DNA of 64,000 nt from contig DATKKG010000030.1 of assembly GCA_035543015.1 (NCBI GenBank), positions 62,001-126,000 on the forward strand. Direction: 5' to 3'. Below, in pieces: positions 41,623-49,222 of this stretch. Below the pieces are notes generated by a model, which saw only the letters and a program-made list of their open reading frames with translations, did no database searches and was not told the origin of the DNA. This DNA is from DATKKG01 sp035543015. GTDB taxonomy: Archaea; Thermoproteota; Nitrososphaeria; Conexivisphaerales; DTJL01. Position 1 is the first letter of the stretch, and each line of letters starts with the position of its first letter. The position numbers were made by a program, and so were the translations under genes.

Positions 41623-43182
41623 ATGGGCATGCTCGAGACTCTCCTGCTTGCCGTGTCATTGGCCGTGACGCTGGTGTTCTTCGCCTACGGGTTCAACATC
41701 TTCTACCTTCTGAGGCTTTCGAGGAAGTACAGGAAGCCGGCGCCCCTTTCGGCATCAAAGCCCACCATAGCCATCCACCTTCCGATATTCAACGAAAGGT
41801 ACGTAGCGGAAAGGCTGCTGCAGGCCTGTTCCGTTACCGCGGACCTCTATGGCAAGGACAAGGTGCACGTCTCCGTGCTGGACGATTCCGATGACGAGAC
41901 CACCTCCATGCTCATGGAGGTGACCGAAGGCTACAGGGCGAAAGGCTTCAACTTCGACGTGCAGCACAGGGACGACAGGTCGGGCTTCAAGGCGGGGGCG
42001 CTGAACGCGGCCCTGCTGAAGGCCAAGGAGGAGTTCGTGGTGGTCTTCGACTCGGACTTCCTCCCCAGGCCGGACTTCCTGGACAGGGCTGCAGCGTACG
42101 TCACCGCCGACGATTCGCTCGGCGTCGTCCAGTTCAGGTGGAGCTACACCAACCGCGACTACAACTGGATAACGAAGGCAGTGTCCATAGGGATGGACGC
42201 CCACTTCATGATAGAGCAGCCCGCGCGCTGCGCAGGCGGGCTTTTCCTCAACTTCAACGGCAGCGGGGGCATAATCCGCACCGGAGCGCTAAAGGAGTCA
42301 GGCGGCTGGCAGTCGGACACGCTGGCGGAAGACCTGGACGCCAGCTACAGGATGCAGCTGAAGCGGTACCGCATACAGTATGTGAGCGACGACGTGCCCT
42401 GCGAAATACCGCCGACGGTGGCGAGTTTCAAGAGACAGCAGGGGAGGTGGGCCCGCGGCAGCCTCCAGGTCGCCAAGAAGTCGCTCCCGTCGCTGCTCAT
42501 CGACAGGAAGGTGAGCCTGAAGCAGAAGTTCGAGGCCTTCATCCACCTGACCTACTACTCCGTCCATCCGCTGATGTACACCTCGTTCCTGCTGGCCGCC
42601 CTCGCTGCCATCTTCAACGTGGACAGCATCAAGGTGGTGATACCCAGCCCTACCCAGATCGGCCAGGCGGCGGGCGGGAAGCTGTCCGGGCTCTCCTGGA
42701 CCACCCCACTCTGGGTACTGTTCGGGCTCTCGATCCTACTGTGCACGGCCGCGGCCTGGGTGTACTACATCGTCGCCATGAGGCGCCAGCACATCAGCGT
42801 CCTGGGCAACTGGCGCTCGCTTCTCGCGCTGGGGTTCCTTGGCTACGGCATAAGCGTGAGCAACACCCTCGAAGCCCTGAAGGCGTTCCTGCTGAAGGGA
42901 AGCGGAGTCTTCAAGAGGACCCCCAAGTACGCCGTCGTGGGCACCGAGGGCACGTGGAAGGACAAGAAGTACCAGGTGCCCCTGGAATACACCTCCTTTC
43001 TCGAAGCGCTGAGTGTGCTCGTCGCCGCCGTGGCCATAGGGCGCGCGGTGGCCTTTGACAACCTGGGGATCATCATCATCCTGGGGGTCTACGCGTTCGC
43101 CTACGTGTTCGTCTTCTCGACGACCATCTCTCAGAGCGGCAAGGAGAACATGGTCCCGGCCGTGCAGGCCGGGCTTCACTGA
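41623..43182 (+). CDS. Membrane glycosyltransferase family 2 (cellulose synthase-like)
   Basis: 519 residues. One N-terminal helix (about 8-32), a cytoplasmic GT-A domain and a C-terminal cluster of four to six helices. Catalytic motifs are VLDDSDD (about 86-92), FDSD (about 142), AEDLD (about 235) and the processive motif QQGRW (about 272). The last marks processive synthases of CslA/BcsA type. It likely polymerises a hexose into an envelope polysaccharide and exports it. No BcsB or PilZ partner is nearby. A TATA-like GAGTTTAATCC (41500-41510) lies 110 nt upstream, leaving an untranslated leader or a missed short peptide. Its 3' end overlaps the convergent guaA by 7 nt. Confidence 0.9.
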   Translation: MGMLETLLLAVSLAVTLVFFAYGFNIFYLLRLSRKYRKPAPLSASKPTIAIHLPIFNERYVAERLLQACSVTADLYGKDKVHVSVLDDSDDETTSMLMEVTEGYRAKGFNFDVQHRDDRSGFKAGALNAALLKAKEEFVVVFDSDFLPRPDFLDRAAAYVTADDSLGVVQFRWSYTNRDYNWITKAVSIGMDAHFMIEQPARCAGGLFLNFNGSGGIIRTGALKESGGWQSDTLAEDLDASYRMQLKRYRIQYVSDDVPCEIPPTVASFKRQQGRWARGSLQVAKKSLPSLLIDRKVSLKQKFEAFIHLTYYSVHPLMYTSFLLAALAAIFNVDSIKVVIPSPTQIGQAAGGKLSGLSWTTPLWVLFGLSILLCTAAAWVYYIVAMRRQHISVLGNWRSLLALGFLGYGISVSNTLEALKAFLLKGSGVFKRTPKYAVVGTEGTWKDKKYQVPLEYTSFLEALSVLVAAVAIGRAVAFDNLGIIIILGVYAFAYVFVFSTTISQSGKENMVPAVQAGLH

Positions 43183-44720
43183 GGCTCTATCGTAGAGGGC
43201 GGCTTGTTCGTGATGGCGTAGGCCACCATGGAGACCTCGGGGAGCCTGTTCGTTACCTTCCTGCTGACGGAGTCCAGCAGCTCGACGGGCAGCCTCGCCC
43301 AGTCGGCCGTCATGCCGTCCTCCGAGGTGACCGCCTTGAGGGTCACGAGGTACCCGTACCTCCTCGAGTCGCCTGTCACGCCCACCACTTTGTCGTCCCC
43401 GACGACGGCGAACGCCTGCCAGAGGCCCTCGTAGAGGCCGGCCGAGCGGAGCTCCTCCGCGAACGCGGCGTCGGCTTCGCGGCATACCTTCAGCTTCTCT
43501 GGGGTCACCTCACCGATCACCCTGACGGCGAGGCCGGGCCCCGGGAAGGGGTGGCGCATGAGGAACTCGTGGGGCATCCCCAGCTTGGCAGCTATCTTCC
43601 TGACCTCGTCCTTGTAGAGGTCCCTGAGGGGCTCCAGAAGCTTGAAGGGCACCCCCTTCGGCAGGCCGGCGACGTTGTGGTGGGCCTTTATCCGGGAGGC
43701 CGGGCCGGCCGTGGAGGCGCTTTCTATGACGTCGGGGTAAAGCGTTCCCTGGGCGAGCCACTCGAAGGGGCCCTCCTTCCTGCTGAACTCCTCGAACACG
43801 TTCGCGAACTCTGCCCCGACTATGAGCCTCTTCCTCTCCGGGTCGGCGACCCCCTTCAGCGCCCGCAGGAAGCGCCCGGAGGCGTCCACGCGGACGACGT
43901 TCAACCCGAGGAGGTCCCTCAGGGCGTGCAGGACCTCTTCGCCCTCCCCCTTTCTCAGCAGGCCGTGGTCGACGAACAGGCAGGTCAGCTGGTCGCCGAC
44001 TGCCTTCGAAATCAGGAGGGCAAGGGTGGAGGAGTCGACGCCGCCGCTCACCGCGCAGAGGACCCTGTCCCCGCCGACCTTCCTCCTTATCTCTTCGATC
44101 TCGGTGCTGACGAAGTCCTCCAGCCTCCAGCTCTTCCTGCACCCGCAGACACCGTAGACGAATGCAGCGAGCATCTCCTTGCCGAACTCCGTCTGGCTGA
44201 CTTCCGGATGGAACTGCAGCCCGAATATCCTCCTGCGCCTGTCCTCTATGGCTGCGAAGAGCGAGTTGTCAGACGTGGCCGTCACCTGAAAGCCTCTCGG
44301 CATCTTCGTGACCTGGTCGCCGTGGCTGGCCCAGATCCGGCTCCTGGAGGGGATCTTCTGGAAGAGCGCGGAGCCGGCTCGGGTCTTGAGGGTCGACTCC
44401 CCGTATTCACACTTCTCGGCCGGGGCCACCGCGCCTCCGAAGAGGTAGGAGATGAGCTGGTGGCCGTAGCATATGCCCAGGATGGGCAGGCCGAGGGTCA
44501 GCGCGTCCGGGGAAGGCTTGGGGGCCCCCTTGGCGTAGACGCTGGCCGGCCCCCCGGAGAAGATCAGGCCCCTCGCGCCGCTCTCCCTCACCTGGCTCGT
44601 GGGAATCGAGAAGGGGACGAGCTGGCAGGGGACCTCCAGCTCCCTGACCCGGCGGACGATCAGGTGGGCGTACTGCCCCCCGAAGTCCAGGACGAGTATC
44701 CCGCCTTCGGCTGGCTTCAT
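43176..44720 (-). CDS. guaA: GMP synthase (glutamine-hydrolysing)
   Basis: 514 residues from the ATG at 44720, where the class I glutamine amidotransferase begins (LVLDFGGQYAHLIVRRV). The catalytic Cys lies in GICYGHQL and His/Glu in LQFHPEVSQTE. The synthetase PP-loop AVSGGVDSSTLAL and the dimerisation domain (HPFPGPGLAVRVIGEVT) complete the enzyme. It converts XMP to GMP. Many archaea split this into two subunits; here they are fused. It shares a symmetric TATA region with the divergent phosphoribosyltransferase gene, so both purine genes may be co-regulated. Confidence 0.95.
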   Translation of the reverse strand: MKPAEGGILVLDFGGQYAHLIVRRVRELEVPCQLVPFSIPTSQVRESGARGLIFSGGPASVYAKGAPKPSPDALTLGLPILGICYGHQLISYLFGGAVAPAEKCEYGESTLKTRAGSALFQKIPSRSRIWASHGDQVTKMPRGFQVTATSDNSLFAAIEDRRRRIFGLQFHPEVSQTEFGKEMLAAFVYGVCGCRKSWRLEDFVSTEIEEIRRKVGGDRVLCAVSGGVDSSTLALLISKAVGDQLTCLFVDHGLLRKGEGEEVLHALRDLLGLNVVRVDASGRFLRALKGVADPERKRLIVGAEFANVFEEFSRKEGPFEWLAQGTLYPDVIESASTAGPASRIKAHHNVAGLPKGVPFKLLEPLRDLYKDEVRKIAAKLGMPHEFLMRHPFPGPGLAVRVIGEVTPEKLKVCREADAAFAEELRSAGLYEGLWQAFAVVGDDKVVGVTGDSRRYGYLVTLKAVTSEDGMTADWARLPVELLDSVSRKVTNRLPEVSMVAYAITNKPPSTIEPQ

Positions 44721-44738
44721 ATGCACGAACCACCTCGA

Positions 44739-44754
44739 CACGTATTTAAACGTG
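44739..44754. promoter_or_regulatory. Bidirectional TATA region between guaA and PRTase
   Basis: CACGTATTTAAACGTG: five-base complementary arms CACGT/ACGTG around ATTTAA. Each strand reads as a TATA box, about 22-26 nt from the guaA ATG on one side and about 30 nt from the PRTase ATG on the other. One element appears to serve both genes, with leaderless transcripts. Confidence 0.6.
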
Positions 44755-44772
44755 GTTCGGCGCCAAATAGAC

Positions 44773-45354
44773 ATGGACTGGCTCGGCACCGTAAAGGAGG
44801 ACCTTCTCAAAGCCTCCATCGTCCAGCTGAAGCAGGCCGACAGGGTCTACGATTACATCGTCAATCCCCTGAGCTCAGGCGTGCCCGAGATACCCAGTCA
44901 GGCTCTGTGGGGGTGCGGCTATGAAGTGGCGAGGATACTGAACCTGAAAGGGGCCGACAAGATCATGGCCCCCGAGGCCATGGGCTTCCACATCGCCACC
45001 GCCCTGAGCATGGTGACGGGCCTGCCGATGCTCATGATAAGGAAGAGGCCCTATCACCTTCCCGGGGAGGTGGCTGTGCGCAAGAAGACGGGCTACGAGG
45101 AGAGCACAATGTACCTCAACGGCGTCAAGGCGGGGGACAAGGTCGTGCTGGTGGACTCGATAATCGCCACCGGCGGCACGCTCCTCCCGATAATCCAGAC
45201 CCTGACCAAGATGGGGGTGGTCGTCCACGACGCCGCCGTCGTCATCGAAAGGGAGGGCCTAAACGGCGTTGAGATAATCGAAAAGGAGACGGGGATCCGC
45301 GTCAAGACCCTCCTCAAGGTCGACATAGTGAACCACAAGGTCAGCATAAGGTAG
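44773..45354 (+). CDS. Purine/pyrimidine phosphoribosyltransferase (adenine or orotate PRTase-like)
   Basis: 193 residues from the ATG at 44773. The open frame upstream lies antisense to guaA. A helical N-terminus is followed by MAPEAMGFHIATALSM, the flexible loop region PYHLPGEVAVRKKTGYEEST and the PRPP-binding motif VVLVDSIIATGGTL. Archaeal proteins of this class salvage adenine or hypoxanthine, or act as GfcR-like regulators. The divergent guaA and nearby upp make a nucleotide cluster. Base specificity cannot be fixed from sequence. Confidence 0.85.
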   Translation: MDWLGTVKEDLLKASIVQLKQADRVYDYIVNPLSSGVPEIPSQALWGCGYEVARILNLKGADKIMAPEAMGFHIATALSMVTGLPMLMIRKRPYHLPGEVAVRKKTGYEESTMYLNGVKAGDKVVLVDSIIATGGTLLPIIQTLTKMGVVVHDAAVVIEREGLNGVEIIEKETGIRVKTLLKVDIVNHKVSIR

Positions 45355-45365
45355 CCGCGGAGGGC

Positions 45366-46034
45366 TCAGCGGCGGCCCTGGATGTAGGTGGTCATCCAGA
45401 ACGACCTGCGGGCCACCCCTGCGTTCCTCACCTGTGGAAGGCTCAACAGGATGTACGAGGCACCGGCGGCGAAGATGAGCTGCAGGACGTTGAAGGCGAA
45501 GGTGAACCCGAGGACCACAGCAAGGGCGTTTCCCTCGGTGAGGGTTATCCCCACCAGTTTGAGGGAGCCGGAGACGAAGGAGACGATGCCGGGGACCGTG
45601 TAGATGGCCACGATGACCACGTAGTTCGCCAGGGTCATGGCCGCCGCCCTGGTGACCGCGCCGACCGAGGCGCTCAGTCCCGCGGCCCTGCCGATGGTGG
45701 GGCTGCGGGCCCTGGAGGCGATGGACATGCCGAACCACATGCCAGCCAGGGATGACAGCACGGCGACCAACTTCAGAACCGGACCCACGGGGACGTTGAT
45801 CCCGACGACCATGAGGGTCGCGAACTCGACGAAGGAGGCCGTAACCGCCGGCACGGGGCCGAAGACGTAGAAGGCCAGGAGGATCGCGATTTCACCCAGG
45901 TCGAACTGCAGGTAGGGGATGAGGGGGAAGCTGAGGACCAGGGCCTGGGATATCGTCGTCAGCACGACCGCCAGGGCCCCGAATACGGCGCCGCCCACCA
46001 GGATTTCGTTCCTGCTCCTCAGGTTCTCGGACAA
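45366..46034 (-). CDS. ECF transporter S component, RibU-like riboflavin transporter
   Basis: 222 residues from a TTG with about six helices. LIPYLQFDLGEIAILLAFYVFGP is close to the RibU signature (YLKFD followed by a carboxylate and aliphatic run). RibU captures riboflavin and docks on EcfAAT. The divergent gene is a riboflavin kinase/regulator, which strengthens the call. A TATA-like CCTAAATA lies about 30 nt upstream, so the message is nearly leaderless. Confidence 0.75.
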   Translation of the reverse strand: MSENLRSRNEILVGGAVFGALAVVLTTISQALVLSFPLIPYLQFDLGEIAILLAFYVFGPVPAVTASFVEFATLMVVGINVPVGPVLKLVAVLSSLAGMWFGMSIASRARSPTIGRAAGLSASVGAVTRAAAMTLANYVVIVAIYTVPGIVSFVSGSLKLVGITLTEGNALAVVLGFTFAFNVLQLIFAAGASYILLSLPQVRNAGVARRSFWMTTYIQGRR

Positions 46035-46060
46035 AGCGTTGGTACTTACTAACTCCCTGG

Positions 46061-46095
46061 TATTTAGGCGTTCATGGTAACGACCATTTAAGTAG
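46061..46095. promoter_or_regulatory. Divergent promoters and operator-like palindrome, riboflavin genes
   Basis: The minus-strand TATA (CCTAAATA, 46061-46068) and plus-strand TATA (ATTTAAGTAG, 46086-46095) flank the inverted repeat ATGGTAACGACCAT (46074-46087: arms ATGGT/ACCAT). The gene to the right encodes an RbkR-type regulator, so this is a strong candidate for its binding site. Confidence 0.5.
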
Positions 46096-46131
46096 TAGAT
46101 AGTGCTTCACGGAGGCCGCGGTCGGAGCGCC

Positions 46132-46842
46132 ATGGCCAAAGTCAAGAAGTACTCGAGGTCCCCGTACTTCCCCACCCTCGTGGAGCTGCTCCTCCTCGGG
46201 GCCAAGAGCCGTTTCGTGGAGCTGACGACGGAAGGGCTGGCCGAGCAGCTGGGCAGGTCGCAGCAGGCGATGTCGCAGCACATCCTGGAGCTGGAGAGGG
46301 AGGGCTACATAGAGAGGGAGAGGGAGGGAAGGAGGTTCAACATCAAGCTCACCGACAAGGCGGTCAACGACCTCACCTCCTACTACCTGATGCTCAGGAG
46401 CGTGCTGGAGGAGGCACCCGACATCTACGAGTTCCACGGGGAGCTTTTCACCGGCCTGGGAGAGGGGGCTTACTACGTCAGCATGGGGGGGTACACCAGG
46501 CAGTTCAAGGAGAAGCTGGGCTACGAGCCCTTCCCGGGAACCTTGAACCTCAGGCTGGATTCCAGGACCGACAGGGTCCAGCTCGAGCAGCTGAGGGCGA
46601 AGCAGGGGATACTGATCGAGGGATTCAAGGACGGCACCAGGACTTACGGGGCCCTCAGGGTCTACCCGGCCCTCATTGAGGACGAGCGGGGAGGCATCCT
46701 GGCCATCGACAGGAGCCACTACGACGCCTCCGTTCTCGAGCTGATCGCGCCAAAGAACCTGAGGGATGCGCTGGGCATCAGGGACGGGGCGAGGGTCTCG
46801 GTGAAGGCGTTCGTGCGGACGCCGGCCCCTCGGTCGTCCTAG
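46132..46842 (+). CDS. RbkR: HTH regulator fused to CTP-dependent riboflavin kinase
   Basis: 236 residues from the ATG at 46132. A GTG at 46102 is also in frame but lies upstream of the predicted transcription start. The N-terminal winged helix (TTEGLAEQLGRSQQAMSQHILELEREGYI) is joined to the archaeal kinase domain, with FTGLGEGAYYVSM, YEPFPGTLNLRLDS and SVKAFVR. The kinase makes FMN using CTP. RbkR proteins are known to repress riboflavin transport and synthesis genes. The neighbouring divergent RibU-like gene and shared palindrome fit that model. Confidence 0.92.
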   Translation: MAKVKKYSRSPYFPTLVELLLLGAKSRFVELTTEGLAEQLGRSQQAMSQHILELEREGYIEREREGRRFNIKLTDKAVNDLTSYYLMLRSVLEEAPDIYEFHGELFTGLGEGAYYVSMGGYTRQFKEKLGYEPFPGTLNLRLDSRTDRVQLEQLRAKQGILIEGFKDGTRTYGALRVYPALIEDERGGILAIDRSHYDASVLELIAPKNLRDALGIRDGARVSVKAFVRTPAPRSS

Positions 46843-46899
46843 CCGCTGGGCCCGCAGAAGACGCCAATCTTAAATAACGGTCTGCTCCGGAGTTCCTAG

Positions 46900-47565
46900 A
46901 TGTCAGCCGAACGTAAGGGCAAGAACGTACACGTTATCGATCATCCGCTGGCTCAATCCGTCCTCACAGAGCTCAGGAACAAGGACACGACGCAGATCCC
47001 CTTCAGGAAGGGCCTGGTGAAGCTGGGCCGCCTCATGTCCTTCGAGATGATCTCCTCTTTCCCAACGAAGGTTGTGGAGGTGGAGACGCCCATGAAGGTC
47101 AAGGCGAAGGGGGTGGTGGTGCCCGACATGGAGCACATCGTCATAATCAACGTACTCAGGGCCGCCACCGCGCTGGTGGAGGGGATGCTGAAGTCGTTCC
47201 CGCACGCGAGGCTCGGGGTCCTCGCGGTGCAGAGGGTCGAGGAGAAGGAGGGGATAGAGAACGTCAAGCCGGTCAAGTTCTTCGTCAAGATACCCAAGTT
47301 CAACGAGAACGACACGGTGATCATAGCGGACCCGATGCTGGCGACGGGAGGCACGCTCCTAACCACCATAGCCGAGGTCTACAAGGTCGGCAAGCCGAAG
47401 AGGCTCCTGCTCTGCTCTGTGATCGCCTGCGACTACGGAGTGGACAGGGTGATGAAGGAATATCCCGACGCAGAGCTCTACACCGTAGCCATCGACCACG
47501 AGCTCAACACGCACGCGTACATTGTGCCAGGGCTGGGAGACGCTGGAGACCGTTCCTTCGGCTAG
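46900..47565 (+). CDS. upp: Uracil phosphoribosyltransferase
   Basis: 221 residues. HVIDHPLAQSVLTELRNKDT and the PRPP loop VIIADPMLATGGT followed by the uracil-binding region (HELNTHAYIVPGLGDAGDRSFG) are diagnostic. It salvages uracil to UMP. The C-terminal GLGDAGDR(x)FG is intact. The TATA-like TCTTAAATAAC lies about 28 nt upstream. A T-rich run (TTTTGTTTT, about 47585-47593) after the stop may end the transcript. Confidence 0.95.
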   Translation: MSAERKGKNVHVIDHPLAQSVLTELRNKDTTQIPFRKGLVKLGRLMSFEMISSFPTKVVEVETPMKVKAKGVVVPDMEHIVIINVLRAATALVEGMLKSFPHARLGVLAVQRVEEKEGIENVKPVKFFVKIPKFNENDTVIIADPMLATGGTLLTTIAEVYKVGKPKRLLLCSVIACDYGVDRVMKEYPDAELYTVAIDHELNTHAYIVPGLGDAGDRSFG

Positions 47566-47581
47566 CCGGGGTCAGCACAGC

Positions 47582-49171
47582 TCAGTTTTGTTTTGTCGCG
47601 CGCTCGAGAGAGGATATCGTCCTCTCGACCCCCGTATCGACGATGTAGGGTCCGAGCCGCGGGCCCTTCTCGCTCCCGAGCAGTATCCTGTATAGGAGCC
47701 TGAAGAAGTCGCCCGGTGGGATCCCCCTCCTCTTGGCGACCTCGAATATCTCGAACTGTATCTTGTCGGCGTCCTTAGCTCCCCTGAGGGTCTCGACCAG
47801 CTCGAGGACCGCTCCCCTCTCCTCCGGCGTGAGCTCCACGGCTGGGGGCTCGCCCATTATTTCGGTGGCCCAGCTGCGGGCAAGCCCTATCTTCTCGACC
47901 AGCTCGGGGGTGGGCCCGCCGATCATCTTGTACGACTGCAGGCGCCTGACGCTGTAGCCGACGACGTCCTCCGCGGGGGCGGAGAAGGCGATCTCGGCCA
48001 GAAGCCTGTACGGAAGGTGGACCGAGGGGGACTTCGGCGGGTTGAGGAAGTTGGTGTACTCGAAGAGGCCCCTGAGCTTGGCGCGCTTCTCCTCGGGCTC
48101 GACCCTGGCCTTTCCGAAGTAGACGTCCTCGAGGTAGTCGTACTCGTCCATGTACTTCGGTATGTCCATCACGGACAGGTTCCTGGTGCCGGCTATGCGC
48201 TTGTACATGAGCAGGACGAGGCTCCGGGTGGAGCCGTAGCGGAACCACATCTGCGGGGTGAAGACGTTGCCCGCGGACTTCGATATCTTCCTCCCCGAGC
48301 GGTCAAGGAACATCTCGTACTGGACGTGGAATGGGGGATGGAAGTGCAGGACGTTCTCCGCGACCCAGTCGTTGACCTTGACGGAGTCGGAGATGTCCTT
48401 GCCGTAGGCCTCGAACCTGATGTCCAGCGCGGCCCACCTGGCGGCGAACTCCACCTTCCAAGAGAGCTTGCCTTCCCCCTCGGAGAGCCTGGCGTCGCCT
48501 TCGTGGCCGCATCCCTCTATCTTCCTCTCCCTCAGCTGGGTCCCCTCGCAGCGGTAGTGGACGGACGCGGTCTTGGCGTCGAAGGAGAGGGCCCTGGTGG
48601 TGTACATGCGGCCGCAGTTGGAGCAGATGGCGAAGTAGGGGAGCGCCTCCTCGTACTTCTCCTGCCCCGTGAGCTCCCGGATGCGCTGGCCCACTTCAGA
48701 GCTGGCGGAGAGGATCAGCTCCGCCTGGCGGCCGAGGAGGTTCCTCCTGTACGCCTCGGCGCCGCTCTCGAACCTGTAGACGGCCCCCACCCTGTCCAAA
48801 GCCTCCCTGAGGAGGCCGCCCATGTGGGCACCGTAGCTGTCGTGGCAGCCGAAGGGGTCTGGGATCCTGGAGACCGGCATGGCAAGGTACTTCTCCAGGT
48901 CCCTGCTCAGGCCCGCCGGGACCTTTCTGAGGCCGTCCATGTCGTCGGTGAACGCGACGAGCTCGCTCTTCGTGCCCTGGTCCTCGAGGGCCAGCTTGGC
49001 GCCGTATCCCCTGAGGGCGTCACCGAGGCTGCCCACATGGGGGATCCCGCTGGCGCCCAGGCCGGACTCGACCCTGACGAGCGTGGTGCTGCGACCGAGG
49101 GACTTCTCCCTTTGGACGATCTCGCTGGCCAGCTTGTCCAGCCACGTCCCTCGGCCGATCATATCCTCCAA
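47582..49171 (-). CDS. lysS: Lysyl-tRNA synthetase, class I
   Basis: 529 residues. The HIGH-type motif is SGIPHVGSLGDA and the KMSKS-type loop is KISKSAGNVFT. The insertion with CSNCGRMYTT and a later Cys-rich segment binds zinc, as in other class I LysRS. The C-terminal anticodon-binding helical domain begins at about residue 350. Archaea use class I or II LysRS; this genome has class I at least. It charges tRNA-Lys. Convergent with upp. Confidence 0.95.
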   Translation of the reverse strand: MEDMIGRGTWLDKLASEIVQREKSLGRSTTLVRVESGLGASGIPHVGSLGDALRGYGAKLALEDQGTKSELVAFTDDMDGLRKVPAGLSRDLEKYLAMPVSRIPDPFGCHDSYGAHMGGLLREALDRVGAVYRFESGAEAYRRNLLGRQAELILSASSEVGQRIRELTGQEKYEEALPYFAICSNCGRMYTTRALSFDAKTASVHYRCEGTQLRERKIEGCGHEGDARLSEGEGKLSWKVEFAARWAALDIRFEAYGKDISDSVKVNDWVAENVLHFHPPFHVQYEMFLDRSGRKISKSAGNVFTPQMWFRYGSTRSLVLLMYKRIAGTRNLSVMDIPKYMDEYDYLEDVYFGKARVEPEEKRAKLRGLFEYTNFLNPPKSPSVHLPYRLLAEIAFSAPAEDVVGYSVRRLQSYKMIGGPTPELVEKIGLARSWATEIMGEPPAVELTPEERGAVLELVETLRGAKDADKIQFEIFEVAKRRGIPPGDFFRLLYRILLGSEKGPRLGPYIVDTGVERTISSLERATKQN

Positions 49172-49222
49172 TACGAGCTGATGGTTGAAAAATGTGAGAT
49201 AAAAAGGTGGGGGAGGCGCGGT

